NCBI GenBank assembly: GCA_021790695.1
Contig: JAJYGJ010000128.1
Location: 1-19,467 of the forward strand
DNA from: Nitrospirota bacterium
GTDB taxonomy: Bacteria > Nitrospirota > Thermodesulfovibrionia > Thermodesulfovibrionales > JdFR-88
DNA: 19,467 bases
Reading direction: 5' to 3'
Numbering within the stretch: position 1 is the stretch's first letter; the number at the start of each line of letters is the position of its first letter. This document shows positions 1 through 7,396 of the stretch, in pieces. The position numbers and the translations under genes were made by a program. The notes beneath the pieces were generated by a model. The model had not been told where the DNA came from. It saw only the letters and a program-made list of their open reading frames with translations, and searched no databases.

Positions 1-266
1 CCGCCAACAATATTTTGACATGCTTTCGAAGCCCCGATTTGTGCAACTGCAAGGTTAATTTATGTTCGCTCGCTTGACCCTTGCGGCAATTTTTGCCCAC
101 GGGCAATACGCTCGCCCATCCCTTTAATCCCTTTTTCCAAGCCGTTGTAAAATCCCGATTGTGAAGCGGCTTCTGATAGAATTATATCCCTTTTTCCCCC
201 GTCCGCACAGCCTTTTCGGGCCGTCTCTTTTTTGACTTCCCTGCCCTGTTTTGTTATTTTAGTGAT
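1..266. other. Non-coding leader upstream of the T2SS operon
   Basis: No credible gene is visible in this stretch. The long minus-strand reading frame that covers it continues through gspC and gspD and is Arg/Gly/His-rich, as antisense shadows of GC-rich genes usually are. The stretch contains a short hairpin (positions 86-98, GGCAA/TTGCC) that belongs to a two-copy repeat, and a possible promoter at 159-187. The gene to the left lies outside the window. Confidence 0.6.
159..187 (+). promoter_or_regulatory. Possible sigma-70 promoter for the gsp operon
   Basis: TTGTGA (159-164) and TTATAT (182-187) are 17 bp apart and would start a transcript near 194, about 70 bases before gspC. Both boxes deviate from consensus. 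A consensus TTGACA at 15-20 lacks a good -10 partner. This is the best candidate seen by eye only. Confidence 0.3.
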
Positions 267-1193
267 GTGACATTTGATGTGTTCGGCAATAAAAGATTTT
301 TCACCGCCTTTAATTTCACCCTCTCCGCCCTCCTGGCGCTTACGTGCATAATGCTGGCAAGAGACATCATAACCTTTGGCGTTCAGGGCGGCGGCGAGCA
401 CCCGCGTGGCGTTGCCGTCAGCCGGGCGTTCAAAAATCCCCGCGTGCCCCTGCCGCCCGGCGCATTGAAAGGCCGCCCGGCGCTTTCCGATTATTCCGCC
501 GTGGCGGAAAAAAACGTATTCGGTTTCCCGCCGATGAACGTAACGCCCCTTACGGCGCAGTCGGGGCAGGCCGCAAGCTCCATGAGCCTGATCGGCACCG
601 TCTCCGGGGCCTGGAGTTACGCCATTTTTCTGGCCGATTCGGGGCGGCAACTGCTTTACAGGGCCGGCCAGACGATCCCCGGGCTGGGCTGTCTGAAATC
701 CATAAACAAGGACTGGGCGATAGTCAGGACCCCGGCCGGCGACGTGAAACTGCCGCTTAAGGACATCGCCACGATTGAACCGGCAAGCGGCCAGGCCGCG
801 GGACCGCGGGCTGCGAGCCGGGCCGCCGCGGGCCCCGCATCCCACTGGAACCACGTCATAGCCTCCGCGGGGCGGGATTCCTACCTCCTCAACAAAAACG
901 CGGTGCAAAACGTGATTCAAAACCCCACGAGGATACTCTCCGATGCGCGCCTGCTGCCCAATATCGTAAACGGAAGACAGGAGGGCTTCAAGGTAAGCGA
1001 GGTAAAACCCGGGGGGTTCTTCAGCACGCTGGGGCTCATGAACGGGGACGTGCTGCTGAAGGTAAACAATAATGAAATATCCGGCCCGGACATGGCACTC
1101 AGGGCCTTTACGGCGCTCCAGGGGCTGGACAGGGTAAACCTGGACATCATAAGAGGCGGGCGGAGAACAACGCTTGTTTACCAGATAAGGTAA
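267..1193 (+). CDS. gspC: T2SS inner-membrane protein GspC (HR + PDZ domains)
   Basis: GspC links the inner-membrane platform to the secretin through its periplasmic homology region (HR), and its PDZ domain takes part in substrate selection. The 308-residue product has a short cytoplasmic N-terminus, one membrane segment (about residues 11-31) and a Pro/Gly-rich linker. An HR domain follows (about 81-165, starting EKNVFGFPP and including SLIGTV and AGQTIPG). A Gly/Ala linker leads to a C-terminal PDZ domain (about 234-306, with FKVSEVKPGGFFSTLGLMNG and GDVLLKVNN). The start is GTG at 267 with no clear Shine-Dalgarno sequence; an in-frame GTG at 279 is an alternative that would also keep the membrane segment. 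It is the first gene of the gsp series and its stop lies 3 bp before gspD. Confidence 0.9.
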   Translation: MTFDVFGNKRFFTAFNFTLSALLALTCIMLARDIITFGVQGGGEHPRGVAVSRAFKNPRVPLPPGALKGRPALSDYSAVAEKNVFGFPPMNVTPLTAQSGQAASSMSLIGTVSGAWSYAIFLADSGRQLLYRAGQTIPGLGCLKSINKDWAIVRTPAGDVKLPLKDIATIEPASGQAAGPRAASRAAAGPASHWNHVIASAGRDSYLLNKNAVQNVIQNPTRILSDARLLPNIVNGRQEGFKVSEVKPGGFFSTLGLMNGDVLLKVNNNEISGPDMALRAFTALQGLDRVNLDIIRGGRRTTLVYQIR

Positions 1194-1196
1194 AAC

Positions 1197-3302
1197 ATGC
1201 AGAGAAAAGCAGCTATTGCGGCCTTGCTTCTTCTGCTCTTGTGCACGCGGGCCTGGGCGGCCAAGAGGATCACCCTCAATTTCGTGAACGTGGACCTGGC
1301 CACCTTTACCAAATTCGTGAGCGAAACGACGGGCAGGAATTTCGTCTTCGACCAGAGATTGAAGGGCAAGGTAACTGTCATAACGCCCACCGGCCTTGGC
1401 AAGGAGCAGACATTCAAACTCTTCACGTCGGTGCTTAACCTGAAGGGTTTCACGCTGCAGCCGGTAGGGGTAAACCTGTACAAGATAATCCCCGTGAGCG
1501 AGGCCAGGCAGGCAGGGCTTCCCGCCATGAACAGCCAGATCAATGAAAATTACATGGTCAGGCTCATCGCGCTGAAATACATTTCCGCCGTGGACGCAGT
1601 GAGGTTTCTCTCCCCGGTCGTGTCCAGGGACGGTTATATAGCGTCCTTCGACCAGGGAAACTACCTGCTTGTGATAGACGCGGCCCTGAACATAGAAAAG
1701 ATCATGCGCATCCTGGACGTAATAGACACCGCCCCGACCGCCGAGCAGAGCCAGATCGTGTTCCTTAAAAACGCAAGCGCCACTGACGTGGCCCGCATAC
1801 TGAACGAGGGCCTCCCGAGGAAAGGCCCCGCCCAGCCGCCCCACGCCATAGCGGACGCCAGATTGAACGCGGTCATACTCATGGGCGACCAGCCGGATAA
1901 AGAGGCGATGAAACGGCTCATAGGCATGCTGGACGTCCCCGGCAAACTGGTCCTCTCCGGCATTCACGTCTACTTCCTGGAGCACGCCAAGGCCAAGGAC
2001 CTGGCGAAGACCTTGACCGGGCTCATCGGGAAGCAGGCGGCCGGAAGGCCTGAGCCCACGATCGCCGCCGCCCCGCAGAAGATGAATATAATGGCGGACG
2101 AAGACACGAACGCCCTGGTGATAGCGGCCTCGCAGTCGGACTACCAGAACATCCTGCCCGTGATAAAACAGCTCGACAGGGCAAGAAGCCAGGTATTCGT
2201 GCAGGCGATGATAGTGGAGGCCAGCCTCAACGATCTGCTGAGCCTGGGGGCCACGTGGCGCGCGACGGCCACGAAAGGGGGCCAGCCCCTGTTCATCGGC
2301 GGCGTGGGCACTATCGATTCCACCGCGGTCCAGAACATCATAAGCGGGCTTTCCGGGCTCAGCATGGGGGGCCTGGGAAACATCCTCAACATACCGGTGA
2401 CGACAACGGTAAACGGCGTCATCCAGACCCAGACCCTTACCCTGCCCGGCTTCGCCGCCCTCTTCAGCACAAACCAGTTCAGGGACGCGGTGCACGTGCT
2501 GAGCACCCCCCAGATTTACACCTCGGACAACCAGCCGGCGGAGATCGTGGTCGGCGAAAACGTGCCCTTCATAACCGGGCGGGAGACGGCCGGCACCACG
2601 GGGGTCAGCACGGGGCTCATAGCCTCGACCATCGAAAGAAAGGACGTGGGCATAAAGCTCAAGATCACGCCGCACATAACCGAAGGCGACGTGGTGAGGC
2701 TGGACATCTACCAGGAGATATCGGCCGTGGAGCAGCCGACGGAGACCGGCGCCAACGCGGTCGCCATCCTGACGCAGGTGGGGCCCACCACGACGATGCG
2801 CTCCACCAAGACGTCCGTTTTCGTAAACGACGGCCAGACGATAGTCATAGGCGGGCTCATGTCGGAACACGACGAAAACACCGTGACGAAGGTGCCCCTC
2901 CTGGGCGACATACCCATCCTAGGCTACCTCTTCAAGACCCGGTCCGTATCCAGGGAAAAGACGAACCTGCTCGTGTTCATCAGCCCCACCGTCATAAAGA
3001 CGCCCTCGGACATCGGAAGGCTGACGATGGAAAAAGCCAGGCTCTTCGGACAGAGGACCTCCACGTATGTAAAGGGGGAACTGATCGTGAAGTTCAGAGA
3101 GGGGACAACGGACGAACAGGCCAGGCAGGTCCTGGGGCGCAAAGGGATCCAGGTGCTGAACCTGATGGAAGCGGACACCTATCTGGTGAAACTTCCGGAA
3201 GGCCGGGAGGTAATGGAAACCGCCAAGGTGCTTGCGAAGATTCCGGAGGTCCTGTACGCCCTGCCCAATTATTCCGCAACCCCCTCGGGACAAGACGAAT
3301 AA
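1197..3302 (+). CDS. gspD: T2SS outer-membrane secretin GspD with atypical C-terminal domain
   Basis: GspD forms the multimeric outer-membrane channel through which folded exoproteins leave the periplasm. The 701-residue precursor has a Sec signal peptide with probable cleavage after AWA near residue 21; no lipobox is seen. Next come an N0 domain (about 23-100), N1-N3 KH-like repeats (about 118-335; ALKYISAVDAVRFLSPVV, VFLKNASATDVARIL and YFLEHAKAKDLAKTL each open one) and the secretin core (about 336-600, with VPFITG at 456-461 and VPLLGDIPILGYLFK at 566-580). Residues about 626-696 are not a normal S domain: they resemble the fervidolysin-type prodomain of S8 proteases (GELIVKFREGTTDEQA, DTYLVKLPEG, EVLYALPNY). 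An AAGG sequence about 8 bases before the ATG supports the start. Confidence 0.95.
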   Translation: MQRKAAIAALLLLLLCTRAWAAKRITLNFVNVDLATFTKFVSETTGRNFVFDQRLKGKVTVITPTGLGKEQTFKLFTSVLNLKGFTLQPVGVNLYKIIPVSEARQAGLPAMNSQINENYMVRLIALKYISAVDAVRFLSPVVSRDGYIASFDQGNYLLVIDAALNIEKIMRILDVIDTAPTAEQSQIVFLKNASATDVARILNEGLPRKGPAQPPHAIADARLNAVILMGDQPDKEAMKRLIGMLDVPGKLVLSGIHVYFLEHAKAKDLAKTLTGLIGKQAAGRPEPTIAAAPQKMNIMADEDTNALVIAASQSDYQNILPVIKQLDRARSQVFVQAMIVEASLNDLLSLGATWRATATKGGQPLFIGGVGTIDSTAVQNIISGLSGLSMGGLGNILNIPVTTTVNGVIQTQTLTLPGFAALFSTNQFRDAVHVLSTPQIYTSDNQPAEIVVGENVPFITGRETAGTTGVSTGLIASTIERKDVGIKLKITPHITEGDVVRLDIYQEISAVEQPTETGANAVAILTQVGPTTTMRSTKTSVFVNDGQTIVIGGLMSEHDENTVTKVPLLGDIPILGYLFKTRSVSREKTNLLVFISPTVIKTPSDIGRLTMEKARLFGQRTSTYVKGELIVKFREGTTDEQARQVLGRKGIQVLNLMEADTYLVKLPEGREVMETAKVLAKIPEVLYALPNYSATPSGQDE
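3072..3284 (+). other. S8-protease-prodomain-like extension of GspD
   Basis: This segment encodes GspD residues about 626-696, after the last secretin motif. It opens with a beta strand (ELIVKF) and REGTTDEQ. A helix follows, then a strand (IQVLNL), the signature DTYLVKLPEG, a second helix (EVMETAKVLAKIP) and the closing EVLYALPNY. Fervidolysin-type and other S8 prodomains run as VxVKFKxG..., a helix, xxxYLVxLPEG, a helix, then xVEYAEPNY. The match to that order is good along its whole length. No protease catalytic domain follows; the protein ends about 5 residues later. Recognised by eye from pattern only. Confidence 0.7.
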
Positions 3303-3332
3303 GAATTCGGCCAAACCAATAAGAATCCACGG

Positions 3333-4889
3333 ATGAAGGAAGAATTAAGGACGGACAGGATCACGGATGAGGAAGTGGAATTGCCGCTTCTCTCCGGTGT
3401 GCCGCTTGGCTACGCCAAGGGCAACATGCTCATGCCCCTGAGAAGACAGGACGGCCGGCTCACAGGCGCGGTGGCGGACGAGGGGGGGCTCTTCGCCCTG
3501 TTCGATCTGGCAAGGCAGATGTCGCTTGAGCCGAAACCCGTTTGGGGGGAAAAGGGCGTCATCCTGGAGGCGATAAACCGCTATTACGGGCAGATGGGCT
3601 CCGCGATGGACGTGATGGAGGACATCCGGGAGGACGACCTCTCCTCGGTCGCGACCGAGTTCGAGAAACCCAGGGACATCCTGGAGCTGACCGAGGAGGC
3701 GCCGATAATCAGGCTCCTCAACGCCCTCCTGAAGCAGGCGCTCAAGGAACGGGCCAGCGATATACACATAGAGCCCTTCGAGAAGGACCTCGAGGTGAGG
3801 ATCCGCGTCGACGGCGTGCTCAAAAAGATACTGGCCCCGCCGAAGATCATACAGGACGCCCTCGTGAGCAGGGTGAAGATAATGGCAAGCCTGGACATCG
3901 CCGAAAGGCGTCTGCCGCAGGACGGCCGCATCCGGCTTCTCATCGGCGGCAGGGACATAGACATCAGGGTCTCCCTGATCCCGACCATTCACGGCGAGCG
4001 CGTGGTGATGAGGATACTGGACAGGAAGAGCGGATCGATAGGATTGAAGGAGCTGGGGATGGACGACGTCCTGAGGGCGCGGTTCGAGTCCCTGCTTTCC
4101 AGGCAAAACGGCATAATCCTCGTCACCGGGCCGACGGGAAGCGGCAAGACCACCACGCTTTACGCAGCGCTCAAGCGGATTTATTCGGAGGAGAAAAACA
4201 TCGTCACAATCGAAGACCCGGTGGAGTACGAGCTTTCGGGCATCGGGCAGATACAGATAAACCCGAGGATCGGGCTTACGTTCGCCTCGGGGCTTCGCTC
4301 GATACTCCGGCAGGACCCGGACGTGATCATGGTGGGCGAGATCAGGGACCTGGAGACCGCGCAGATAGCCATACAGGCCTCGCTCACCGGGCACCTGGTG
4401 CTGTCCACCCTCCATACGAACGACGCCGCAAGCGCGATCACCAGGCTCATCGACATCGGGGTGGAGCCTTTCCTGGTGGCCTCCTCCCTGGCCGGGGTGC
4501 TCGCCCAGAGGCTTGTGAGAAGGAATTGCGCCCACTGCGGCGCGCCTTATGAGACGCTCCCGGAGGAGGCGGCGGCCTTCATGAAACCCGACATTGATCG
4601 CGCGGGCCAAGGCCCGCGAGGGGGCGCGGTAAAAGGCGCCGGCTGCGCCAAATGCGCGGGCACCGGCTATCTGGGAAGGGACGGGATATTCGAATTCCTG
4701 GCCATCGGGCCGGAGGAAAGAAGGCTCATCACGGAGAGGGCGGACGCAAAGAGCATCGCCCAGCAGGCGATGGCGGGGGGGATGAGGAACCTGCGCGAAG
4801 ACGGCCTCAGCAAGGTGGCCGCCGGCCTTACAACGATCGAAGAGGTCTTAAGGGTCACGCAAAAAGACAATGCCGTCGTTCAGATATAA
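3333..4889 (+). CDS. gspE: T2SS assembly ATPase GspE
   Basis: GspE is the cytoplasmic hexameric AAA-type ATPase that powers pseudopilus assembly; it docks on GspL and GspF. The 518-residue product has an N1E/MshEN-like N-terminal part, then a PAS-like N2E domain (ASDIHIEP onward, about 140-245). Its Walker A is GPTGSGKTTT (about 266-275). The Asp box VTIEDPVEY, the Walker B region DPDVIMVGEIRD and the His box TGHLVLSTLHTND follow in order. A tetracysteine zinc element is present (Cys399, Cys402, Cys438, Cys441). The loop between the Cys pairs contains a segment encoded by a perfect DNA palindrome (4601-4618). The 30-bp gap after gspD shows no strong Shine-Dalgarno sequence. The last 20 bp overlap gspF, which suggests translational coupling. 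Confidence 0.96.
   Translation: MKEELRTDRITDEEVELPLLSGVPLGYAKGNMLMPLRRQDGRLTGAVADEGGLFALFDLARQMSLEPKPVWGEKGVILEAINRYYGQMGSAMDVMEDIREDDLSSVATEFEKPRDILELTEEAPIIRLLNALLKQALKERASDIHIEPFEKDLEVRIRVDGVLKKILAPPKIIQDALVSRVKIMASLDIAERRLPQDGRIRLLIGGRDIDIRVSLIPTIHGERVVMRILDRKSGSIGLKELGMDDVLRARFESLLSRQNGIILVTGPTGSGKTTTLYAALKRIYSEEKNIVTIEDPVEYELSGIGQIQINPRIGLTFASGLRSILRQDPDVIMVGEIRDLETAQIAIQASLTGHLVLSTLHTNDAASAITRLIDIGVEPFLVASSLAGVLAQRLVRRNCAHCGAPYETLPEEAAAFMKPDIDRAGQGPRGGAVKGAGCAKCAGTGYLGRDGIFEFLAIGPEERRLITERADAKSIAQQAMAGGMRNLREDGLSKVAAGLTTIEEVLRVTQKDNAVVQI
4601..4618. repeat. Perfect inverted repeat inside gspE
   Basis: CGCGGGCC-AA-GGCCCGCG is an 8-bp perfect inverted repeat with a 2-base centre. It lies in the codons for the loop between the two CxxC pairs of the GspE zinc element. 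Confidence 0.8.
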
Positions 4890-6021
4890 GGCTTACGCGG
4901 AGGCGGGCCGCGAGACTTCCGGGACCATAACGGCCGAGACCGAAAGGCAGGCCGCGCTCAAACTCCGCGAGCTTGGCGTCTATCCGAAGCAGCTCCATGC
5001 GCAGAAAACGTCCGCCTCGAAGGCGAAACCCTCGGCCCTGCCGTTCATAACCAGGCAATTGGCCCTGCTGATGGCCTCCGGGGTGCCGGTCCTGGACGCC
5101 CTTCGCAGCCTCCAGACGGAGACAAAGGGCCACTGGTCCGCCCTCCTTGGGAACATCGCGGACGACGTCACCTCCGGGATGAAGCTGTCCCGGTGCCTGG
5201 AGCAATACACAGTCTTTCCGGATTTTTACGTCAGGATGGCCGCCTCCGGCGAGGCAAGCGGCACCATGGAGGCCGTCATGAGGAGCCTGGCCGATTTCCT
5301 CGAAGAGGAGGAGCGTACGAAGGCCCGGATCAAGGCGGCCCTCACCTACCCGGCCTTCATGGTCGTGATCGGCACCATAATACTCTCCTTCATCTTTGCC
5401 TTCGTGATGCCCAAGATCACCTCTATATTCACCGATTCCGGCCAGGCCCTTCCGCTGGTCACGAGGGTCCTCATCTTCATAAGCGGCATGTTCGTCAATT
5501 ACTGGTGGGCAATCATGATCGCGGCAATCGCCGCAGGATACGGCTTGAAGGCGTATTACAGGAAAAAAAGGCTCAAGGTGGACGGGATGATGATGCGTTT
5601 CGCGCTCCCGAGGAGCCTTTATCTAAGCAGGTTCACGCGCGCCTTCGGTTTCCTGCTGGAAGGGGGCCTGCCCGTATTGAAGGCGCTGGAGCTTTCGGGG
5701 CCGTCCTCCGGCAACCTGATGATAGAGACCGGGATCCACGAGGCGAGGCAGAGGCTTTCGGAGGGGGCCGATCTCTCGCAGGCCCTCCGCGGTTTCCCCA
5801 CGGTGTTCACGCAGCTTTTAAGCACCGGGCAGAAGAGCGGCCAGCTTGCCCTCGCGGTAAAAAAGGCCGCCTCCGCCTATGAGGAGGATTTCAAACGCAG
5901 GCTTGAAAGGTCCCTGGCCCTCCTCGAACCCACCATGATACTGCTGATGGGCGGGACCGTCGGGTTCATCGTGTTTGCGGTCCTTCTGCCCATATTCCAG
6001 TTGAACCAACTGGTCAGGTAG
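4870..6021 (+). CDS. gspF: T2SS inner-membrane platform protein GspF
   Basis: GspF is the polytopic membrane protein of the T2SS platform, thought to transmit ATPase motion to the pseudopilus. The 383-residue product has an N-terminal beta strand (FRYKAYAEAGRETSGTI), then two cytoplasmic helical GspF domains (about 58-165 and 262-350; FITRQLALLMASGVPVLDAL and FTRAFGFLLEGGLPVLKALE). Membrane segments lie at about 166-185, 209-228 and 355-375. This matches the family's usual three-helix layout and length. The ATG lies inside the 3' end of gspE, a 20-bp overlap. A 191-bp gap before gspG follows, the largest inside the operon. Confidence 0.95.
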   Translation: MPSFRYKAYAEAGRETSGTITAETERQAALKLRELGVYPKQLHAQKTSASKAKPSALPFITRQLALLMASGVPVLDALRSLQTETKGHWSALLGNIADDVTSGMKLSRCLEQYTVFPDFYVRMAASGEASGTMEAVMRSLADFLEEEERTKARIKAALTYPAFMVVIGTIILSFIFAFVMPKITSIFTDSGQALPLVTRVLIFISGMFVNYWWAIMIAAIAAGYGLKAYYRKKRLKVDGMMMRFALPRSLYLSRFTRAFGFLLEGGLPVLKALELSGPSSGNLMIETGIHEARQRLSEGADLSQALRGFPTVFTQLLSTGQKSGQLALAVKKAASAYEEDFKRRLERSLALLEPTMILLMGGTVGFIVFAVLLPIFQLNQLVR

Positions 6022-6060
6022 GAGACCGGGGGCCGAAGCGCCGTCAATGCGGGGCGTTTG

Positions 6061-6133
6061 TATCTGCCCGGCCCTTTCATTCCGGTCGCCCCTGCCCCAA
6101 AAGGCACTCCCTGCTTCGAGGGACGGGCAGATA
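6061..6133. repeat. Long imperfect inverted repeat between gspF and gspG
   Basis: The arms TATCTGCCCGGCCCT (6061-6075) and AGGGACGGGCAGATA (6119-6133) pair at 14 of 15 positions. The loop is 43 nt and contains a minor TGCC/GGCA pairing. No T-run follows on either strand, so this is not a standard rho-independent terminator. It could be a transcript-stabilising or attenuating stem, an operator, or a mobile repeat remnant. It occupies much of the 191-bp gap 6022-6212, which otherwise holds no gene. Confidence 0.7.
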
Positions 6134-6176
6134 TACCCATCCGAGGGAGGGCGTTTGCCGCCGGGCCCTGAACCGA

Positions 6177-6206
6177 TTGGAATAAAAATCGGAAAAATAG
6201 TAGAAT
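6177..6206 (+). promoter_or_regulatory. Possible internal promoter for gspG (near-leaderless)
   Basis: TTGGAA (6177-6182) and TAGAAT (6201-6206) are 18 bp apart. Transcription would start about 6212-6214, at the gspG ATG itself (6213). No Shine-Dalgarno sequence precedes that ATG, which fits a leaderless or near-leaderless message. The region is AT-rich relative to its surroundings. The box matches are moderate. Confidence 0.35.
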
Positions 6207-6212
6207 ATCAAG

Positions 6213-6647
6213 ATGCGTAAGGACAGCAATGGCTTCACGCTGCTTGAGTTGCTTGTCGTTGTCTTCATTCTGGGGATACTGGCCGCGATAGTCGCTCCCA
6301 AGATCATCGGCAGGACCAATGACGCGAAAGTCGCCGAAGCGAAAGTACAGATCAGGGACTTCGAAACCGGGCTTAAACTCTACAAACTGGATAACGGCTT
6401 CTACCCCACGACCGACCAGGGCCTGGAGTCCCTGATAACCGCGCCCGCAACCGACCCCATTCCGAAAAACTACCGGCCGGGCGGATACCTGGAGCAGAAA
6501 AAAGTCCCCCTGGACCCCTGGAGCAACCCCTATGTTTACATCAGCCCGGGGCAGCACGGAGACTACGACCTCTCTTCGCTCGGCGCCAACGGACAGCCGG
6601 GCGGGACCGGTTATGACGCGGACATCAACAACTGGGACATGCAGTAG
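6213..6647 (+). CDS. gspG: T2SS major pseudopilin GspG
   Basis: GspG is the main subunit of the periplasmic pseudopilus. The 144-residue precursor has a 7-residue leader ending in Gly (MRKDSNG), then FTLLELLVVV with Glu at mature position 5. Prepilin peptidase would cleave between Gly and Phe and methylate Phe. The body keeps the family landmarks DNGFYPTTDQGLESLI and PLDPWSNPYVY. The C-terminal SLGANGQPGG...YDADINNWD segment corresponds to the calcium-binding loop of GspG proteins. The ATG lacks a Shine-Dalgarno sequence and may be served by the promoter just upstream. A separate promoter would suit the most abundant pseudopilin. Confidence 0.97.
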   Translation: MRKDSNGFTLLELLVVVFILGILAAIVAPKIIGRTNDAKVAEAKVQIRDFETGLKLYKLDNGFYPTTDQGLESLITAPATDPIPKNYRPGGYLEQKKVPLDPWSNPYVYISPGQHGDYDLSSLGANGQPGGTGYDADINNWDMQ

Positions 6648-7074
6648 GGGCCTCACTCTCCTTGAGCTGGTCGTCGTCCTCTTCATCATATCCCTCTTCT
6701 TCACCCTTGCCGTGCCCGTCTTCAGACGGCATCATGCCAGGCCCGACGCCCTGAAGATGGCCTCCCTCCTGAGGGAGCTGAACGACTCCTCGATCGCCAT
6801 GAAAAAAAATTTCGACATAACCTTCAACCTGGACACCGGGTTTGTCTCCTGGACCGGGCCGGAGGGCAGGGAGTCCGCCACGTTCAAGGACCTCACAATG
6901 GTGCAGACCCCGTCAAAAGGCGCCGTGAAAGACGGCACCCTCACGGTCATCTTCGGTTCCGAGGGCGCCCCGGAAGACATTGACGTCTACCTGGAAGACC
7001 CGGCGAAGACCTACGAGGTCCGCTTAAACGCGCTCTCCGGAAGGGTCAGGATAAAGGGCCTTGAAAAAAAATAA
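6613..7074 (+). CDS. gspH: T2SS minor pseudopilin GspH
   Basis: GspH is a minor pseudopilin that joins the growing pseudopilus. The frame is open from an ATG at 6532, but the prepilin signature starts at about 6649. The ATG at 6613 is the nearest usable start and gives a 153-residue precursor with a 13-residue leader (MTRTSTTGTCSRG) followed by LTLLELVVVLFI. Mature residue 1 would be Leu rather than the usual Phe; Glu5 is kept. This start overlaps gspG by 35 bp. The body is short and beta-rich, as in GspH. Identity rests mainly on its position between G and I. The start is less certain than the gene. Confidence 0.8.
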   Translation: MTRTSTTGTCSRGLTLLELVVVLFIISLFFTLAVPVFRRHHARPDALKMASLLRELNDSSIAMKKNFDITFNLDTGFVSWTGPEGRESATFKDLTMVQTPSKGAVKDGTLTVIFGSEGAPEDIDVYLEDPAKTYEVRLNALSGRVRIKGLEKK

Positions 7075-7396
7075 GGGATTCACGCTCCTGGAGGTGCTTG
7101 TGGCCGTGGCGATCATGGGCGGCCTCCTGATCACCATAATAGACCTGGTGAACCATCACCTCTCCGTGATCGAAAGATACCAGACCCTGAGCGTGGAGAC
7201 GATGCTTGCGAAGGAAAAATTGATCGGGCTGCGCGCGGCGCCGCGTGAGGAAAGCGGATCTTTTCCCGAACCCTACTCCGGTTATTCGTATAAGTCGGAT
7301 ATAGTAAACGGGCCCCTTCCCTTCCTGAACGAACTGGTGCTCACGGTCCGGAAAGGCCGGGACAAGACGGTCTTCAAGATGATGATCGGCAAATGA
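7061..7396 (+). CDS. gspI: T2SS minor pseudopilin GspI
   Basis: GspI nucleates the pseudopilus tip together with GspJ and GspK. The 111-residue precursor starts at a TTG (7061) inside the end of gspH. It gives a 6-residue leader (MKKNKG) followed by FTLLEVLVAVAIMG with Glu5. The length suits GspI. The stop overlaps the gspJ start (ATGA). No in-frame ATG gives a functional leader, so TTG is strongly favoured. Confidence 0.92.
   Translation: MKKNKGFTLLEVLVAVAIMGGLLITIIDLVNHHLSVIERYQTLSVETMLAKEKLIGLRAAPREESGSFPEPYSGYSYKSDIVNGPLPFLNELVLTVRKGRDKTVFKMMIGK

Noticed and set aside
60..2870. 936-residue open frame on the minus strand opposite gspC/gspD
   Set aside because: It is antisense to two clear genes, is rich in Arg/Gly/His, has no recognisable domain and follows the codon bias of the sense genes.
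3072..3302. Frameshift or fusion artefact explaining the GspD tail
   Set aside because: The reading frame is continuous with normal codon use, and the tail is followed normally by gspE; no remnant of a separate protease gene is visible.
2255..3322. 355-residue + strand frame overlapping the 3' half of gspD
   Set aside because: Out-of-frame shadow with extreme Arg/Gly/His content. The gspD frame carries the secretin and C-terminal motifs throughout, so no frameshift is implied.
3345..4610. 421-residue minus-strand frame opposite gspE
   Set aside because: Antisense shadow of an unmistakable ATPase gene; composition is Arg/His/Gly/Pro-rich with no motifs.
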